Source of the DNA: SSSZ01 sp036732025
GTDB taxonomy: Bacteria; Pseudomonadota; Gammaproteobacteria; Burkholderiales; Rhodocyclaceae
Direction: 5' to 3'
Length of the DNA stretch: 64,000 nucleotides
Assembly: GCA_036732025.1 (NCBI GenBank)
Contig: DAINDE010000002.1
Span: 62,001-126,000 of the forward strand
The notes under the pieces were generated by a model. It ran no database searches and was not told where the DNA came from. It was given only the letters and a program-made list of their open reading frames with translations. The translations under genes and the position numbers were made by a program. Numbering within the stretch: the stretch's first letter is position 1; the number at the start of each line of letters is the position of its first letter. This document shows, in pieces, positions 43,485 through 52,923 of the stretch.

Positions 43485-43852
43485 CCTGGATTCTGCCCCT
43501 GCTCTGGGGAATCGCCGGCGCCGCCGCCGGGCAGGTGCTCAACGACCCGACGCGGCCGCCGGCGGGCTTCGTCGAAGCGGTGCCGGGGGAAGCCGTGGCC
43601 GACACCGGGCCGCGCCTGCAATCGGTCATGCTGCCCCGCCAGGGCCGGCCGGCGGCAGTGATCAGCGGGCGCACGGTGCGCCTGGGGGAAATGTGGGGCG
43701 ACAGCCGCCTGGTGGCGGTGAGCGAGGGCGAGGTCGTCCTCGACGGCCCCCAGGGAAGGCAGCGCCTGCTGCTCACGCCCGACGTGACCAAGGAAGTGGT
43801 CCGGGACAAGAAAGGCAGAGCGCCCGCGGGGCGCAAGAGGGAAACGCCATGA
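43469..43852 (+). CDS. mshK: MSHA biogenesis protein MshK (PilP-like)
   Basis: The 127-residue protein has a signal peptide (WILPLLWGIAGAAAG) and the MshK phrases LNDPTRPPAGF, LQSVMLPRQGRPAAVISGRTVRLGE and VVLDGPQGRQRLLL, matching PilP/GspC-type small periplasmic proteins. The C-terminus is basic. The stop overlaps the mshL start (ATGA). Confidence 0.8.
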   Translation: MARNLTWILPLLWGIAGAAAGQVLNDPTRPPAGFVEAVPGEAVADTGPRLQSVMLPRQGRPAAVISGRTVRLGEMWGDSRLVAVSEGEVVLDGPQGRQRLLLTPDVTKEVVRDKKGRAPAGRKRETP

Positions 43853-45600
43853 AAACTGTTTGCCTGGCCGCGGCGGCGGCCTTCGTACTCACCGCCTGCA
43901 GCGCCCCGGTATCGCGGCCGGGCGAAACCTTCGACCGCATCAGCCAGGAGCTGGCGCAGGCGGCGGCCAGCAAGCCCAAGGCGGCGCCGGGCAGCGATGC
44001 CGTGGGCAAGGCCATGATGCCGCCCCTGCAACTGGACGCCCCGGTGGCGCCGACCCCCGAGCCCCGCTTCAATCTGGCGGTCAATAACGCCCCGGCCAGC
44101 CAGGTGTTCATGGCCATCGTCTCGGGCACCAAGTACAGCATGGTCTTCGCCCCGGACCTCACCGGCAATCTCACCCTCAACCTCAAGAACGTCACGGTGC
44201 GGGAAGCCCTCGACACCATCCGCGAACTCTACGGCTACGAATACCGGGTCCAGGGGTCGCGCATCATGATCCAGTCCAACGCCCTGCAGTCCCGCATCTA
44301 CCAGATCAACTACCTGGCCAGCCGGCGCCAGGGCACGAGCGATACCCGGGTCACCTCCAGTGCGCCCAGCGTGGTCAATCCCAGCGGTTCCTCCTCCGGC
44401 GCCGCCGGCGGCACCACCACTTCCTCCCAGAGCCCGGGCAGCACGCCCACCGGCGGCACGGTGCGCCAATCCGACAGCAGCCGGGTGCAGACCATTTCGG
44501 ACAACGATTTCTGGAAGGATCTGGGCAACGCCCTCGGCACCATCGTCGGCAACCAAGAGGGGCGCAGCGTCATCCTCAACCCGGTTTCCGGCGTGGTTCT
44601 GGTCAAGGCCCTGCCGGCCGAACTGCGGGCGGTGGAAAATTACCTCAAGGCGACGCAACTGGTGGTCGAGCGCCAGGTCATGCTGGAAGCCAAGATCCTG
44701 GAGGTGCGCCTGTCCGATTCCTTCCAGACCGGCATCAACTGGGCCAAGTTCACCGGCCACGACCAGCGCTGGGGTGTCGGCGTCATGGCGCCGGGCACCA
44801 CCCTCGGCACCACCGGCACCCTCACCGGTTCCGCCACCGGCATCAACAGCGCCGGCGGCACCGGCGTCTCGGCGCTGCCCGGCGCCGCCGGCGCCATCAC
44901 CACCACCGCCTTGGGCAAGGGCTTCTTCGGGCTGGCCTTCCGCTCCGCCGATTTCGCCGCGCTGCTCTCCTTCCTCGAAAGCCAGGGCAACGTGCAGGTG
45001 CTCTCCAGCCCCCGCATCGCCACCATCAACAACCAGAAAGCCGTGCTCAAGGTGGGCGCCGACGACTACTTCGTCACCGGCGTCAGCACCACCACCACCA
45101 CCAGCGGCACCGGCAACGTGGTCACCCCCAACATCACCCTGCAGCCCTTCTTCTCCGGCATTTCCCTCGACGTGACGCCGCAGATCGACGACGAGGGCAA
45201 CATCATCCTCCACGTCCACCCGGCGGTGACCCTGGTCGAGGAGAAAACCAAGCAGGTGGACCTGGGCAGCCTCGGCACCTTCACCCTGCCGCTGGCTTCC
45301 AGCAGCATCAACGAAACCGACAGCATCGTCCGCGTCCAGGACGGGAGCATCGTCGCCATCGGCGGCCTGATGAGCCAGGAGCAGAGCAACAACCGCAACG
45401 GCCTGCCCGGCATCAGCCGCGCCCCGGGCCTCGGCATGCTCTTCGGCCAGACCGGGGCCAGCCAGACCAAGCGCGAGCTGGTGATCCTCATCAAGCCCAC
45501 GGTCATCGCCGGCGACAGCGCCTGGCGCCAGGACCTGGCCGATACCCAGGACCGCCTGCAGGCCCTCGATCCGCGCCGCATCCAGTTCCAGGGCCAGTAA
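43849..45600 (+). CDS. mshL: MSHA outer-membrane secretin MshL (PilQ/GspD family)
   Basis: The protein has 583 residues with a lipoprotein signal (lipobox LTAC, Cys18). An STN/secretin N-domain (VNNAPASQVFMAIVSGTKYSMVFAPDL, LNLKNVTVREALDTIRELYGYEY) comes next. A Ser/Gly/Thr-rich linker lies near 170-205, and the secretin domain covers about 370-560 (SSPRIATINNQKAVLKVG, VTPQIDDEGNIILHVHP, IGGLMSQEQSNNRNGLPG, KRELVILIKPTVI). It is the pore through which the pilus leaves the cell. Confidence 0.93.
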   Translation: MKTVCLAAAAAFVLTACSAPVSRPGETFDRISQELAQAAASKPKAAPGSDAVGKAMMPPLQLDAPVAPTPEPRFNLAVNNAPASQVFMAIVSGTKYSMVFAPDLTGNLTLNLKNVTVREALDTIRELYGYEYRVQGSRIMIQSNALQSRIYQINYLASRRQGTSDTRVTSSAPSVVNPSGSSSGAAGGTTTSSQSPGSTPTGGTVRQSDSSRVQTISDNDFWKDLGNALGTIVGNQEGRSVILNPVSGVVLVKALPAELRAVENYLKATQLVVERQVMLEAKILEVRLSDSFQTGINWAKFTGHDQRWGVGVMAPGTTLGTTGTLTGSATGINSAGGTGVSALPGAAGAITTTALGKGFFGLAFRSADFAALLSFLESQGNVQVLSSPRIATINNQKAVLKVGADDYFVTGVSTTTTTSGTGNVVTPNITLQPFFSGISLDVTPQIDDEGNIILHVHPAVTLVEEKTKQVDLGSLGTFTLPLASSSINETDSIVRVQDGSIVAIGGLMSQEQSNNRNGLPGISRAPGLGMLFGQTGASQTKRELVILIKPTVIAGDSAWRQDLADTQDRLQALDPRRIQFQGQ

Positions 45601-45612
45601 GAAGGGGCCGGG

Positions 45613-46440
45613 GTGTACCTCGAACATTTCGGGCTTACCGAGCCGCCCTTCGGCATCACGCCGGACACCAGTTTCATCTTCGGTACCCGCAGCCACCAGG
45701 AAGCCCTCAACACGCTGCTGGTGGCCATCAACGGCGGCGAGGGCTTCATCAAGATCGCCGGCGAGGTGGGTACCGGCAAGACCCTTCTCTGCCGCCGGCT
45801 GCTGCAGGCCCTGCCCAAGGAAGTCATCTCCGCCTACCTGCCCAACCCCTACCTGGCGCCCCGCACCCTCATGCTGGCCCTGGCCGAGGAACTGCAACTG
45901 CCGGTGGATACCGGCGCCGACGACTACCACCTGCTGCAAAGCCTCAACCGGGCCCTGATGGGCTACGCCGCCCTCAACCGGCCGGTAGTGCTGTGCATCG
46001 ACGAAGCCCAGGCCATGCCCCTGGAAACCCTCGAAGCCCTGCGCCTGCTGTCCAACCTGGAGACGGAAAAGCGCAAGCTCCTGCAGATCGTCCTCTTTGG
46101 CCAGCCGGAGCTGGATGAAAAGCTGGCCCAGCCCTCGGTCCGCCAGTTGCGCCAGCGCATCGCCTTCCACTATCGCCTGCAGGGGCTGGCGCGCCAGGAG
46201 ACCGAGAACTACCTGGACCACCGGCTGCGGGTGGCCGGTTACCGGGGTGACGGCATCTTCGCCAACGGCGCGGTGCGCGCCCTGCACCGCGCCAGCCGGG
46301 GAACGCCCCGCCTCCTCAACATCCTCGCCCACAAGTCGCTGCTCGCCGTCTTCGGCGAAGGCCGGCGCGTAGTCAAGGCCGGCCATGTGCGGCGGGCGGC
46401 GGCGGACACGGAAGGCGCCACGGCGCCTGGATGGTGGTGA
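45613..46440 (+). CDS. mshM: MSHA biogenesis ATPase MshM (ExeA/GspA-like)
   Basis: GTG 45613 gives 275 residues. It begins YLEHFGLTEPPFGITPDTSF, the ExeA-family start, with Walker A GEVGTGKT (50-57) and Walker B VVLCIDEAQAM (about 123-133). Such AAA proteins help assemble the secretin through the peptidoglycan. No peptidoglycan-binding domain is fused here. It begins 12 bp after mshL and is followed one base later by mshN. Confidence 0.88.
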   Translation: MYLEHFGLTEPPFGITPDTSFIFGTRSHQEALNTLLVAINGGEGFIKIAGEVGTGKTLLCRRLLQALPKEVISAYLPNPYLAPRTLMLALAEELQLPVDTGADDYHLLQSLNRALMGYAALNRPVVLCIDEAQAMPLETLEALRLLSNLETEKRKLLQIVLFGQPELDEKLAQPSVRQLRQRIAFHYRLQGLARQETENYLDHRLRVAGYRGDGIFANGAVRALHRASRGTPRLLNILAHKSLLAVFGEGRRVVKAGHVRRAAADTEGATAPGWW

Positions 46441-46441
46441 G

Positions 46442-47581
46442 ATGAGCCTGATCAATCAGATGCTGCGGGACCTGGAGGAACGCCGTGCCGACGATTTGGG
46501 GCGTGCTGGCCTGCAGCGCGATATCCGCCCCCTGCCCGAGCTCCGTTCGCCGCGCCCGGTCTGGCCGGTAGCCTTGGCAGTCGCGGTACTGGGCGGCGTA
46601 GCCGTCGCTGGCTGGGCGCTTTACGGCCCCGGTCCGGCGGCACGATCGCAAGCCGTGGTGACGCCTCCGCCGAGCCCGCCACCGGTGGCGGTGACACCCC
46701 TCCCACCCATGCCAGCCCTGCCGCCAGAAGCCCTGCTGCCGAGGGAGGCGGAAGCACCCCAGCCGGATGAGGCCCTCCGCCTCACTCTGGCGTTGCAGAG
46801 CGTTCCCAACGGCCTGGCGGCGACTCCGGCGGCGGCCACCGTGCCACCGTCCGCGGCAGTCCAGCCGGCACTGGCGGCGCCCGCGCCCATCGCTGTTGCG
46901 GTACCGGCGGTTTCGGAAAAGCCGGCGTCGGCCCGCCCGGTCGTGGCGACGCCGGGCAAACCGGTTGCGGCGGAGACTGCGGCCGACGCCGTCATCGAAA
47001 AGTCGGTCAGCGTCGCCACGCCGCGGGAGCGGGCCGAGGCGGACTTCCGCCGCGCCCAGGCGGCTTTGGCAGGCGGCCGTGCTGCCGAAGCGGCGGACGC
47101 CCTGGCCAGCGCCCTGCGCCAGGATCCGACGCACCTGCAGGCACGCCAGGCCCTGGTGCGCAGCCAGGTGGACGGCCACCGGCTCGACGAGGCCGAAAGC
47201 ACTCTGCGGGAAGGCGTCGAGCTGTTGCCGGCCCAGATCGGCTGGGCCATGAACCTGGCGCGCCTGCAGGTGGAGCGCAACGATCTCGCCGCTGCCGGCC
47301 GCACCCTGGCGCGTTCCGCTTCATTCGCAAGCCGCAGCGCCGACTACCAGGGTTTCTTCGGCCATGTCCAGCATCGCCTGGGGCAGTACCGGGAGGCCGC
47401 CGCCGCGTACCAGAACGCCATCCGGCTGGCGCCGGCGGACGGACGCTGGTGGCTGGGGCTGGCCCTGGCCCTGGAGGCCGACGGCCAGGGCGGCGAGGCC
47501 AGGGAAGCATTCCGCAAGGCGCTGGCGGCCGGCAATCTGGGGCCGGAACTGACCAGCCTCGCCGAGCACCGCACCCGCTGA
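46442..47581 (+). CDS. mshN: MSHA biogenesis protein MshN (TPR-containing)
   Basis: The protein has 379 residues. A short N-terminal cytosolic part (SLINQMLRDLEERR, an MshN/GspB-type start) is followed by one membrane helix (about 41-59), a Pro/Ala-rich linker to about 200, and TPR-like helical repeats (AEADFRRAQAALAGGRAAEAADAL, YREAAAAYQNAIRLAP). It may bind MshM or the pilus machinery. Last gene of the locus; convergent with comF, 8 bp away. Confidence 0.85.
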   Translation: MSLINQMLRDLEERRADDLGRAGLQRDIRPLPELRSPRPVWPVALAVAVLGGVAVAGWALYGPGPAARSQAVVTPPPSPPPVAVTPLPPMPALPPEALLPREAEAPQPDEALRLTLALQSVPNGLAATPAAATVPPSAAVQPALAAPAPIAVAVPAVSEKPASARPVVATPGKPVAAETAADAVIEKSVSVATPRERAEADFRRAQAALAGGRAAEAADALASALRQDPTHLQARQALVRSQVDGHRLDEAESTLREGVELLPAQIGWAMNLARLQVERNDLAAAGRTLARSASFASRSADYQGFFGHVQHRLGQYREAAAAYQNAIRLAPADGRWWLGLALALEADGQGGEAREAFRKALAAGNLGPELTSLAEHRTR

Positions 47582-47589
47582 GCCGCCTT

Positions 47590-48315
47590 TCAGCCGGAGC
47601 GCAGGGCCCGGCCGATCACCGCCACCCACACCGTCGCCGCCCCATGCAGCTTGAGGGTGCGGGCGGCTTCGTCGAGGGTGGCGCCGCTGGTCATCACGTC
47701 ATCCACCAGCAGGATGGATTCGTCCGTGAGGTCGCGGCGGCAGCCGAAGGCCCGGCGTACGTTGGCGGCCCGTTCGGCGAGAGGGAGGCTCGCCTGGGGC
47801 GGCGTCGCCCGCAGGCGTTCCAGGCAGTCCGGGTCGCTGCCCCGGCGCGCGGCCCGGGCCAGGCACCGGGCGATTTCGCCTGCCTGGTTGAAGCCTCTTT
47901 CCCGGAGGCGCTCAGGATGGAGGGGCAGCGGCACCACGCGGTCGAACGGCTCCGCCGGCAACGCTGCCGCCAGGGCTTGGCCGAAGCAGCGGGCGAGGGC
48001 CAACTGGTGCCCGTACTTGAGGGCATGCACCAGGCGATCCAGGGGAAAGGCATAGCGGTAGAGGGCAAGGGTTCCGTCGAAGGCCGGTGGATGCGCCAGA
48101 CAGCGCCCGCAGCGCTCGCCATGGGTGGTGGCCTCGGCGCACTGGGGGCAGCGGGCCGCCGGCAGGGACGGCAAATCGCCCAGACAGGGCGGGCACAGGG
48201 CTGCCGCTCCGCTGTCGGCCCCGCAGAGCACGCAGGAACCGGGCAGCAGGGCTGCGCTCATGGGACGGCCGATGCCGGCCAGGGCACCTGCCGCCCCTTG
48301 GGGTAAAATTGACAT
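47590..48315 (-). CDS. comF: ComF-family phosphoribosyltransferase-like protein
   Basis: From ATG 48315 the protein has 241 residues; a downstream ATG is possible. A double zinc-ribbon (CVLCG, CPPC, CPQC, CGRC) precedes a PRT-like domain: YRYAFPLDRLVHALKYG, VVPLPLHPERLRERGFNQA and SILLVDDVMTSGATLDEAARTLK, the last being the PRPP-binding signature. ComF acts in DNA uptake in competent bacteria. It is divergent from bioB. Confidence 0.9.
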   Translation of the reverse strand: MSILPQGAAGALAGIGRPMSAALLPGSCVLCGADSGAAALCPPCLGDLPSLPAARCPQCAEATTHGERCGRCLAHPPAFDGTLALYRYAFPLDRLVHALKYGHQLALARCFGQALAAALPAEPFDRVVPLPLHPERLRERGFNQAGEIARCLARAARRGSDPDCLERLRATPPQASLPLAERAANVRRAFGCRRDLTDESILLVDDVMTSGATLDEAARTLKLHGAATVWVAVIGRALRSG

Positions 48316-48408
48316 TGAATCTGCGCCTCGTCGATAATTCATAATTACCGTTCAGTCCGCCAAGCGGATCGGGCGCATTATCCCTCTGTTTTGCTGAAGG
48401 TTTCACCT

Positions 48409-49392
48409 ATGCACGCTTCTTCCCTCGCCGCCGTCCCCACGCCGGACGCCGCCCCCGACCGCCACCTGTGGACCGTCGAGGAAATCCTGGCGCTTTACGA
48501 GATGCCCCTCATGGATCTCATCTGGCGCGCCCAGGGGATGCATCGCCAGCACTTCGACCCCAATGCCGTCCAGCGTTCCACCCTGTTGTCGGTGAAGACC
48601 GGCGGCTGCTCGGAGGATTGCGGTTACTGTTCCCAGTCGGCCCGGCACAAGACCGGCACCGAGCGCGAGCGCCTCCTGGAAGTAGAGGAAGTCGTCTCCG
48701 CCGCCAAGGTGGCCAAGGACAAGGGCGCCTCACGCTTCTGCATGGGCGCCGCCTGGCGCGGCCCCAAGGACAAGGATCTCGACCACGTCCTCGAAATGGT
48801 CCGGGAAGTGAAGGCCCTCGGCCTGCAGACCTGCGTCACCCTCGGCATGCTCAAGGAAGGCCAGGCCGAGAAGCTCAAGGAAGCCGGCCTCGACTATTAC
48901 AACCACAACGTCGATACCGACAAGGATTTCTACGGCCAGGTCATCAAGTCCCATAGCCACGACGACCGCCTCGATACCCTGAGCCAGGTACGGGACGCTG
49001 GCATCAGCGTGTGCTCCGGCGGCATCATCGGCATGGGCGAATCGCGCCGGAACCGCGCCGCCATGATCGTGCAACTGGCCAACCTGCCCAAGGCGCCGGA
49101 ATCGGTGCCTATCAACAACCTCGTTCCCATTCCAGGGACGCCCCTGGCCGACGTGCCGCCCCTCGATCCCTTCGAGTTCGTTCGCACCATCGCCGCTGCC
49201 CGCATCGCCATGCCCACCTCCTGGGTGCGCCTGTCCGCCGGGCGCCAGGAAATGAGCGACGAACTACAGGCCCTGTGCTTCCTGGCCGGCGCCAATTCGA
49301 TGTTCTACGGCGACCACCTGCTGACCACCGGTAATCCGGACACCAGCGACGACGATGCACTCTTCGCCCGCCTCGGCCTGACCGCGGTGTGA
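48409..49392 (+). CDS. bioB: biotin synthase
   Basis: The protein has 327 residues. It carries the radical-SAM motif GGCSEDCGYC (Cys67, Cys71, Cys74), SRFCMGAAWRGPKDKD, YYNHNVDTDKDFYG and CSGGIIGMGES. It inserts sulfur into dethiobiotin. ATG 48409 is preferred over a TTG at 48391. bioC follows with a 4-base overlap. Confidence 0.97.
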   Translation: MHASSLAAVPTPDAAPDRHLWTVEEILALYEMPLMDLIWRAQGMHRQHFDPNAVQRSTLLSVKTGGCSEDCGYCSQSARHKTGTERERLLEVEEVVSAAKVAKDKGASRFCMGAAWRGPKDKDLDHVLEMVREVKALGLQTCVTLGMLKEGQAEKLKEAGLDYYNHNVDTDKDFYGQVIKSHSHDDRLDTLSQVRDAGISVCSGGIIGMGESRRNRAAMIVQLANLPKAPESVPINNLVPIPGTPLADVPPLDPFEFVRTIAAARIAMPTSWVRLSAGRQEMSDELQALCFLAGANSMFYGDHLLTTGNPDTSDDDALFARLGLTAV

Positions 49393-50273
49393 CCGGCGGT
49401 TTCATCGATCCCGCCCAGGTCCGGCGGCGCTTTGCCCGGGCTGCCGCCGGCTACGGCCAGGCCGATTTCTTCGCCCGGGAAATCGATCGGCGCATGCAGG
49501 AGCGCCTCGACTACGTGCGCATCGAGCCCCGTCGTATCGTCGACCTCGGTTGCAGCCGGGGCGCCAGCCTGCCGGGGCTGCGGGCCCGTTATCCGGACGC
49601 CCTGGCCGTTGGCGTCGACCTGGTGCCGGAAATGCTGGCGGGGCTCGCCACCGCCCGTTCGCCCTGGCCCCGCTGGCTGAAATTTGGCCGCGAGGCCGGT
49701 CCCGCCTTCGTCGCCGCCGACGCCCTGCGCCTGCCCTTGCGCCCCGCCTGTGCCGGGCTGGTGTGGTCCAACCTGCTGCTCCACTGGCTCGATGACCCCC
49801 TGCCGCTTCTGGCCGAGGCCCATCGTGTCCTGGAGGTGGGCGGCCTGCTCATGTTCTCGACCCTGGGGCCAGACACCTTCAAGGAGTTGCGTACCGCCTT
49901 CGCCGACGGCTACGCCCATACCCAGCGCACCATCGACATGCACGACCTGGGGGACATGCTGGTGGCCACGGGCTTTGCCGATCCGGTCATGGACATGGAG
50001 GTGGTCAGGCTCACTTACGACTCCTTCGATGCCATGCTCGCCGAACTGCGGGCGGCGGGATCGAGCTGCGCCATGAAGGCCCGTCGCCATGGCCTGACCG
50101 GAAAGGCAGCCTGGGCCGCGGCGCGGGCCGCCTACGAGGCCCGCCGCGTCGAGGGCAAACTGCCGGCCACCTTCGAGGTGGTCTATGGCCATGCCTGGAA
50201 GGCCGCTCCCCGACAGGCGCCGGACGGCCGGGCCATCGTCCGCTTCGAGCCCGGGCACCGCTCCCGCTCGTGA
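49389..50273 (+). CDS. bioC: malonyl-ACP O-methyltransferase
   Basis: GTG 49389 overlaps the bioB stop (GTGA); 294 residues. Methyltransferase motifs are DLGCSRGASLPGLRARYP (motif I), VGVDLVPEML, LVWSNLLLHWLDDP and GGLLMFSTLGPDTFKELR, as in BioC, which makes the methyl ester that starts pimelate synthesis. It forms a biotin operon with bioB; bioF, bioA and bioD are not in the window. Confidence 0.92.
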   Translation: MTGGFIDPAQVRRRFARAAAGYGQADFFAREIDRRMQERLDYVRIEPRRIVDLGCSRGASLPGLRARYPDALAVGVDLVPEMLAGLATARSPWPRWLKFGREAGPAFVAADALRLPLRPACAGLVWSNLLLHWLDDPLPLLAEAHRVLEVGGLLMFSTLGPDTFKELRTAFADGYAHTQRTIDMHDLGDMLVATGFADPVMDMEVVRLTYDSFDAMLAELRAAGSSCAMKARRHGLTGKAAWAAARAAYEARRVEGKLPATFEVVYGHAWKAAPRQAPDGRAIVRFEPGHRSRS

Positions 50274-50945
50274 CTACTCGGGCCGGCGCTCGACGAAGCG
50301 TATCGGCTGCACCGCCGCTGGCCGGGGGGCGGGGAAGGGGCCGTGGCGGCGAATGCGGTCCTTGATCCGCCAGCCGAGGAGCATGGCCACCATCAGGCCA
50401 TAGGCGATGGGCCAGAGGATGGCCGTGGCCTTCACCAGCCAGAAATAATGCAGGGTCGCCAGGATGGCGATGAGATAGATGCTGCGGTGGAGCTCCTGCC
50501 AGCGCTTGCCGCCCAGGCGGCGGATGGCGAACTGGTTGGAGGTGAGGGCCAGGGGCAGCATCAGTGCCAGGGCGCTGAAACCGACCGTGACGAAGGGGCG
50601 TTTGATCACGTCGGCGGCGATTTCCCCGATGTCGAAGCTGTGGTCGAAGCCGATGAAGCTCAGGAAATGCAGGCAACCGTAGAAGAAGGTGAACAGGCCC
50701 AGCATGCGGCGCAGGCGCAGCAGCCAGTGGGACTGGGTGAGGGCGCGCAGCGGCGAGACGGCCAGGGTGGCCAGAAGAAAATTGAAGGTCCAGGTGCCGG
50801 TGAAGCGCTGCACGAATTCCACCGGGTTGGGGCCGAAGTCGCCCTGGTAGGCGGCTACGGCCAGGCGGCCGAGGGGCAGCAGGGCGGCGGCGAAAACGGC
50901 GGCCTTGACGGCCGCCAGTTGGCGCGAGTTCGGGTTCCAGGCCAT
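50274..50945 (-). CDS. msrQ: heme-binding protein MsrQ (YedZ)
   Basis: The 223-residue protein has five or six membrane helices and ferric-reductase-type histidines (FFYGCLHFLSFIGFDHS, LHRSIYLIAILATLHYFW). MsrQ passes electrons from the quinone pool or flavins to periplasmic MsrP. Its stop TGA is directly beside the bioC stop (convergent). msrP lies one base upstream. Confidence 0.93.
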   Translation of the reverse strand: MAWNPNSRQLAAVKAAVFAAALLPLGRLAVAAYQGDFGPNPVEFVQRFTGTWTFNFLLATLAVSPLRALTQSHWLLRLRRMLGLFTFFYGCLHFLSFIGFDHSFDIGEIAADVIKRPFVTVGFSALALMLPLALTSNQFAIRRLGGKRWQELHRSIYLIAILATLHYFWLVKATAILWPIAYGLMVAMLLGWRIKDRIRRHGPFPAPRPAAVQPIRFVERRPE

Positions 50946-50946
50946 G

Positions 50947-51865
50947 TCAGAAGAACTTTTTCAGGTCCATGCCCGAGTATAGCCGGCCCACCTGTTCCCC
51001 GTAGCCGTTGAAGGGCAGGGTCCGGCGCTTGAAGAACTCGCCCAGGCGCCGCTCGTGGCTCTGGCTCCAGCGCCGGTGGGGGACGTCGGGATTGACGTTG
51101 GAGTAGAAGCCGTATTCGCTGGGGGCCGCCTTCATCCAGGTGGTGTCCGGCTGCCGCTCCACGAAGCTGACGCGGACAATGGACTTGGCCCCCTTGAAAC
51201 CATACTTCCAGGGTACCACCAGGCGCAGCGGCGCCCCGTTCTGCTTGGGCATCGCCTCGCCGTACATGCCCACCGCCAGGAGCGTCAGGGGATGCATGGC
51301 CTCGTCCAGGCGCAGGGCTTCCAGGTAGGGCCAGTCGAGGAAGGGGGCGCGCACGAAGGGCATCTGCTCCGGGTCGGCAAGGGAGCGGAATTCCACGAAC
51401 TTGGCGTTGCCGGTGACGTTGGCCCGCTTCACCAGCTCGGAGAAGGGGAAGCCGACCCAGGGGATGACAGCGCTCCAGCCCTCGACACAGCGCAGGCGGT
51501 AGACCCGTTCTTCCAGGGGCGCCCATTTCAGGATGTCCTCGATGCCAAAAGTGAGGGGGGTCTTCACCGCGCCGTCGACGGTGATGGTCCACGGCCGGGT
51601 GCGCAGACGATGGGCGTGGCGGGCCGGGCTGTCCTTGTCGGGGCCGAATTCGTAGAAATTGCCGTAGGCGGTGACGCTTTCCATGGGCGTCGGCTTCTCG
51701 TCGAGCGAATAGGGGCCGGGCCGAACGCCTTCCAGCCGCGTCCCGGTGGGCTGGGCGCCCGCTTCGGGCACGCCCAGGGTGGCCAGGAGGCCGAGGCCGG
51801 TGCCGGCCTGGAGGAAGCGGCGCCGCGACGCGTAGGTGGCGGCGGGCGTGATTTCCGAGGGAGGG
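50947..51865 (-). CDS. msrP: protein-methionine-sulfoxide reductase catalytic subunit MsrP (YedY), 5' end lost in gap
   Basis: About 306 residues are visible before the frame meets the N run. It starts at PPSEITP, close to the true N-terminus, with a twin-arginine signal (SRRRFLQAGTGLG). Molybdopterin-site motifs are RCVEGWSAVIPWVGFPF (the Mo-binding Cys), KYGFKGAKSIVRVSFV and PSEYGFYSNVNPDVPHRRWSQ. It repairs oxidised methionines in the periplasm and requires the molybdenum cofactor (mog is in this window). The start codon is missing because of the assembly gap. Confidence 0.9.
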
Positions 51866-51875
51866 NNNNNNNNNN
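51866..51875. other. assembly gap (10 N) with low-complexity flank
   Basis: Ten N stand at 51866-51875. The ~90 bases to the right are G/T homopolymer-rich, unlike the rest of the window, and probably poor-quality contig-end sequence. The interval up to 52079 holds no supported gene, and the true distance is unknown. Confidence 0.95.
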
Positions 51876-52079
51876 GGCTTGGTGCCGTTGCGGGGGGCGG
51901 GCTGGTTGTTTGGGGCCCGGTTCGTTTTTGGGGGGGGGGGGTGTTTTTTCTTTGTTTGGTTGGGGGGCGGGGCGGCAGATCAGCATGGCGGTGTCCAATC
52001 AAGTGCAGTCGACCATTGGTCGCTGCCGCACCGGAAATCTTACGGTGCAGACGATTGGACTCGCCGCCGTGGCGATGGT

Positions 52080-52922
52080 TTAGGCGGAAAGGGCCGCCCG
52101 CAGTTCGCGGATGTCGTCCTCGGCCTCGCCGAGAAGATCGGCATAGCGCTCCCGGTAGGTGGCTTCCCGGGCCAGTTGTTCGGCGTCGGCGCCGACGCGC
52201 ATCCACTCCAAGTCGCCCCCCGCCAGGATGTTGGCGAAATAGACGATGTCCCCCAGGGTGCAGGGATTGTCGGTGTTGCGGGGGCTGCCCTGATCCTTGA
52301 CCGAGTCGATGATGCGGTCGGGCAGGCCGAGGACGTGCAGGAGGCTTTCGCCGATGCTTTCGTGCCAGCCCGCCACCAGGCCGATGACGGCGTCCGGGGA
52401 ATCACGGTATTCGGCGTATTCGGCGGCACGGTAGAGCAGGTAGAAGACGCCGATGTTGTGAACCATGCCGGCAAGCATGGCTTCGTCGGGATTCACCCGG
52501 CCGATGCGGCGGGCCAGCACCCGGGAGATGGCGGCGATGTGCAGCGAGTGCTCCCAGGTGAGGCGGGAGAGGGCATCGAAACCGGAGAGGTTCCTCGACT
52601 TCAGCATCTGATCCATGGCCACCGCCAGGGAGGTGGTGCGGACCGCATCGAAGCCCAGGCGGCCGACGGCGGTGCGCAGGTCGGTGATGGCCCGGCCGCT
52701 GGGGTTGAAGGCGACCGAGTTGGCCAGGCGCAGCAGCTTGCTGGCAATGAGGGGTTCCACCTCGATGACGTGGGCGACGCGGTCGAGGGCGACATCCGGA
52801 TCGCGCAGGGTATTGCGCACCAGGATCGCCGCATCGAGGCAGGTGGGGAAATTGACCTCGCCCGAGAGATCCCGGGCGATGTCTTCGAGGATGCGGAAAT
52901 GGATCCTGTTGTCGACGGACAT
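52080..52922 (-). CDS. HDOD domain protein
   Basis: The protein has 280 residues and the HDOD pattern: EVEPLIASKLLRLANSVAFNP, VGRLGFDAVRTTSLAVAMDQ, WEHSLHIAAISRVLARR and AMLAGMVHNIGVF. HDOD is a non-catalytic HD-like fold found in regulators, often tied to c-di-GMP or motility control. It begins one base after the CBS gene's stop, so they may be co-transcribed. Confidence 0.88.
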   Translation of the reverse strand: MSVDNRIHFRILEDIARDLSGEVNFPTCLDAAILVRNTLRDPDVALDRVAHVIEVEPLIASKLLRLANSVAFNPSGRAITDLRTAVGRLGFDAVRTTSLAVAMDQMLKSRNLSGFDALSRLTWEHSLHIAAISRVLARRIGRVNPDEAMLAGMVHNIGVFYLLYRAAEYAEYRDSPDAVIGLVAGWHESIGESLLHVLGLPDRIIDSVKDQGSPRNTDNPCTLGDIVYFANILAGGDLEWMRVGADAEQLAREATYRERYADLLGEAEDDIRELRAALSA

Positions 52923-52923
52923 G

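Noticed and set aside
43441..46455. 1004-codon minus-strand frame opposite mshK, mshL and mshM
   Set aside because: It shadows three well-supported genes and shows no known motif.
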